The translations under genes and the position numbers were made by a program. Below are positions 7,047 to 8,163 of a DNA stretch of 8,163 bases, in pieces; the stretch's first letter is position 1, and each line of letters starts with the position of its first letter. A model generated the notes under the pieces. The model did no database searches. It saw only the letters and a program-made list of their open reading frames with translations, and was not told the DNA's origin. Source of the DNA: Clostridia bacterium (GTDB lineage: Bacteria; Bacillota; DULZ01); the NCBI GenBank assembly GCA_012520135.1, contig JAAYOX010000028.1, forward strand, positions 1-8,163, read 5' to 3'.

Positions 7047-7247
7047 TCAGGCTCGCTCCGGAAGAGAGCCTTGGCATTTAATCCGGTACTGAATAATCAG
7101 TTCGATAATTTCATCCATACTTTCTTTAACCATAAACTTTTTGCCGCTTTCCAGCGTAACCACTGTTTCCGGTACTTCTTCCAATCTTTCAATTAAATCG
7201 CAATTGACTACAATAGTTCTATTATCGAGAGTAGTCAATTTTATCAG
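7047..7247 (-). CDS. flbD: FlbD/SwrD family flagellar protein
   Basis: This small cytosolic protein belongs to the FlbD family; the Bacillus subtilis member SwrD (YlzI) raises motor torque, fitting its place next to motA. From the CTG at 7247 the product has 66 residues and begins MIKLTTLDNRTIVVNCDLIE, aligning with relatives that start MIKLTRLNG. Further family features are EEVPETVVTLESGKKFMVKE at 23-42 and DEIIELIIQYR at 45-55. A GAGGTGG site lies 6 nt before the CTG, the same spacing as for motA and motB. The in-frame ATG at 7262 (71 aa) overlaps this SD and has no SD of its own, and a TTG at 7355 would run through a repeat tract. The product is real; the CTG start is an inference. Confidence 0.88.
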   Translation of the reverse strand: MIKLTTLDNRTIVVNCDLIERLEEVPETVVTLESGKKFMVKESMDEIIELIIQYRIKCQGSLPERA

Positions 7248-7253
7248 GGTAGA

Positions 7254-7260
7254 CCACCTC
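7254..7260 (-). promoter_or_regulatory. Ribosome binding site pointing to a CTG start of flbD
   Basis: GAGGTGG on the minus strand is followed after 6 nt (TCTACC) by CTG ATA AAA TTG, which encodes the usual family N-terminus. The motA and motB sites have the same core and spacing. Confidence 0.55.
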
Positions 7261-7262
7261 AT

Positions 7263-7311
7263 TTCGGTTATCAGTCGCCGGTTGTCAGTCGTCAGCCTTC
7301 GGTCGTCGGTC
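7263..7311 (-). repeat. Degenerate 7-bp tandem repeat tract
   Basis: Read on the minus strand, 49 bp divide exactly into seven units of 7 bp: GACCGAC, GACCGAA, GGCTGAC, GACTGAC, AACCGGC, GACTGAT, AACCGAA. The shared pattern is RRCYGRN. The tract ends right before the ATG at 7262 upstream of flbD. If translated in the flbD frame it gives a low-complexity DDRRLTTDNRRLITE-like string, which is an artefact of the repeat rather than protein. Heptamer tracts of this sort are known from intergenic regions of some bacteria; what this one does is not known. Confidence 0.7.
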
Positions 7312-7402
7312 TTCGGGTGAATGTATTCCTTTTTGGTCTTATTGACTGACTTCAAGCGATAGGTATATGTATTGCTACCTGTTCAAATGCACCTTAATGT
7401 AG

Positions 7403-7449
7403 GGCAGGAGTCGGTTCTACTATATTAGAGCAAAAGAACCGCCCCTGCC
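7403..7449 (-). other. Imperfect hairpin after flgE
   Basis: On the minus strand, GGCAGG (7449-7444) pairs with CCTGCC (7408-7403) and CGGTTCT (7441-7435) pairs with AGAACCG (7418-7412). A small internal loop (GG against ACT) separates the two stems and the terminal loop is 16 nt. It begins about 14 nt after the flgE stop codon. No run of T follows on either strand, so it is not a standard intrinsic terminator; it could protect the 3' end of upstream mRNA or partly attenuate transcription into flbD. Confidence 0.6.
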
Positions 7450-7463
7450 TTACCGTCAATTAA

Positions 7464-8163
7464 TTATCGTTTCAGGTTAGCCAGTTCCGCCAGCATTTCA
7501 TCTGAAACAGATATAATTCTGGCGTTAGCCTGGAAGCCCCGCTGGGTGACAATCATGTCGGTAAATTCCATAGCTAACTCCACATTTGACATTTCCAAGG
7601 CACCGGGAATAATAGTCCCATGACCATTTGCTCCACCCGGTTTTCCTCCAAGATAAAGCTCCGTAGTGCCTGCATATCCCTCTGGCTCTTCCCCAGCCGC
7701 ATTTGCATATTGATACATATTTTCCCCTACTTTTTCTAAGCCACTGGGATTAGTAAACTTAGCTATGGCGATTTGTCCCGCTAGCTTTTCCTCACCCGCA
7801 CTATCAACATAATAGACATACCCGTAAATATCAATGCTAAAACTTTTTGCATCGTCATCTATCGAAATAGTACCATAATCATCTGTTACTTCTTCACCAT
7901 CAGCATCCGGTTGAAATCCCATTACAAACATACCGTTTGCTGGGTTGACAAGGTAGTTTAAACCATCCCCGCCCGGCACAAACCGAAAAGCTCCAGCTCT
8001 GGTATACCGAATAGATAAGCTATCCTCATCCTGAGCATTCAACGGATCCGGTTCATTACTTAATACGAAAAAACCATCTCCCTGAATCATAAGATCATCC
8101 AGTTTTCCGGTAGACTGGGGAGCACCCTGAGTATGGATTACATCAATAGTTCCCAAAGAAACA
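7464..8163 (-). CDS. flgE: Flagellar hook protein FlgE (N-terminus beyond window edge)
   Basis: FlgE builds the hook, the extracellular universal joint between rod and filament. The reading frame is open to the right edge, leaving 232 visible residues before the TAA stop. It opens with the FlgE/F/G family region SLGTIDVIHTQGAPQSTG, then LDDLMIQGDGFFVLS, and YTRAGAFRFVPGGDGLNYLV, and ends with the conserved C-terminal helix region MSNVELAMEFTDMIVTQRGF, QANARIISVSDEMLAELANLKR when joined. The middle is acidic and variable, as in hook surface domains, and the lack of a long insertion points to a compact hook protein. The apparent TTG start at 8156 is internal, since the frame continues upstream of it. 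FlgG is the close alternative; position before flbD-motA and the ending DEMLAELANLKR favour FlgE. Confidence 0.9.
   Translation of the reverse strand, partial: VSLGTIDVIHTQGAPQSTGKLDDLMIQGDGFFVLSNEPDPLNAQDEDSLSIRYTRAGAFRFVPGGDGLNYLVNPANGMFVMGFQPDADGEEVTDDYGTISIDDDAKSFSIDIYGYVYYVDSAGEEKLAGQIAIAKFTNPSGLEKVGENMYQYANAAGEEPEGYAGTTELYLGGKPGGANGHGTIIPGALEMSNVELAMEFTDMIVTQRGFQANARIISVSDEMLAELANLKR

Noticed and set aside
7248..7355. N-terminal extension giving a 102-residue flbD product
   Set aside because: The extra residues are translated heptamer repeat (DDRRLTTDNRR-like) and do not match the FlbD family, which begins MIKL.
7312..7402. Possible sigma-A or sigma-D promoter upstream of flbD (for example TTGAAC near 7380)
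   Set aside because: No -10 element at proper spacing (the best hexamer 17 nt downstream is CCTATC) and no clear sigma-D TAAA/GCCGATAA pair could be found by eye.
1..8163. Mobile element, CRISPR array, RNA gene, toxin-antitoxin or other accessory system
   Set aside because: Almost every base is accounted for by contiguous flagellar genes; no transposase, terminal repeats, tRNA-like fold or unexplained gene is present.

Overview
The window is one continuous stretch of a flagellar (fla/che-type) operon. Every supported gene is on the minus strand, so transcription runs from the right edge to the left edge. The base composition looks moderate (roughly mid-40s percent GC by eye). Gene order, frequent TTG/GTG starts, strong GAGGTG/GGAGG ribosome binding sites and the flgE-flbD-motA-motB-fliL arrangement point to a Gram-positive bacterium of the Bacillota, most likely class Clostridia. 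The genus cannot be told from this sequence alone.

In order of transcription: the 3' part of a hook protein gene (flgE, 7464 to the right edge); a 216-bp spacer with an imperfect hairpin and a 49-bp tract of seven degenerate 7-bp units; flbD (swrD homologue); the stator genes motA and motB; fliL; a short single-domain fliN; the export-gate genes fliO, fliP, fliQ, fliR and flhB; and the first 442 codons of flhA, cut by the left edge. From flbD on, gaps are 65 bp or less and several genes overlap, which indicates one co-transcribed, translationally coupled unit.

Together the genes encode the hook, the ion-driven stator (MotA/MotB with FliL and the torque-linked FlbD/SwrD), part of the switch/C-ring (FliN) and the membrane core of the flagellar type III export apparatus (FliO/P/Q/R, FlhB, FlhA). 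The stator proteins resemble the Na+-type (MotP/MotS, PomA/PomB) more than the classical H+-type MotA/MotB.

This is mostly ordinary flagellar sequence; no unknown defence system, mobile element, CRISPR array or RNA gene was found. The points worth a second look are: no fliM or fliY/cheY between fliL and fliO, where they usually sit; a short FliN with a FliM/FliY-like N-terminal motif; the Na+-type stator signature; a likely CTG start for flbD; and the repeat tract and hairpin in the flgE-flbD spacer.
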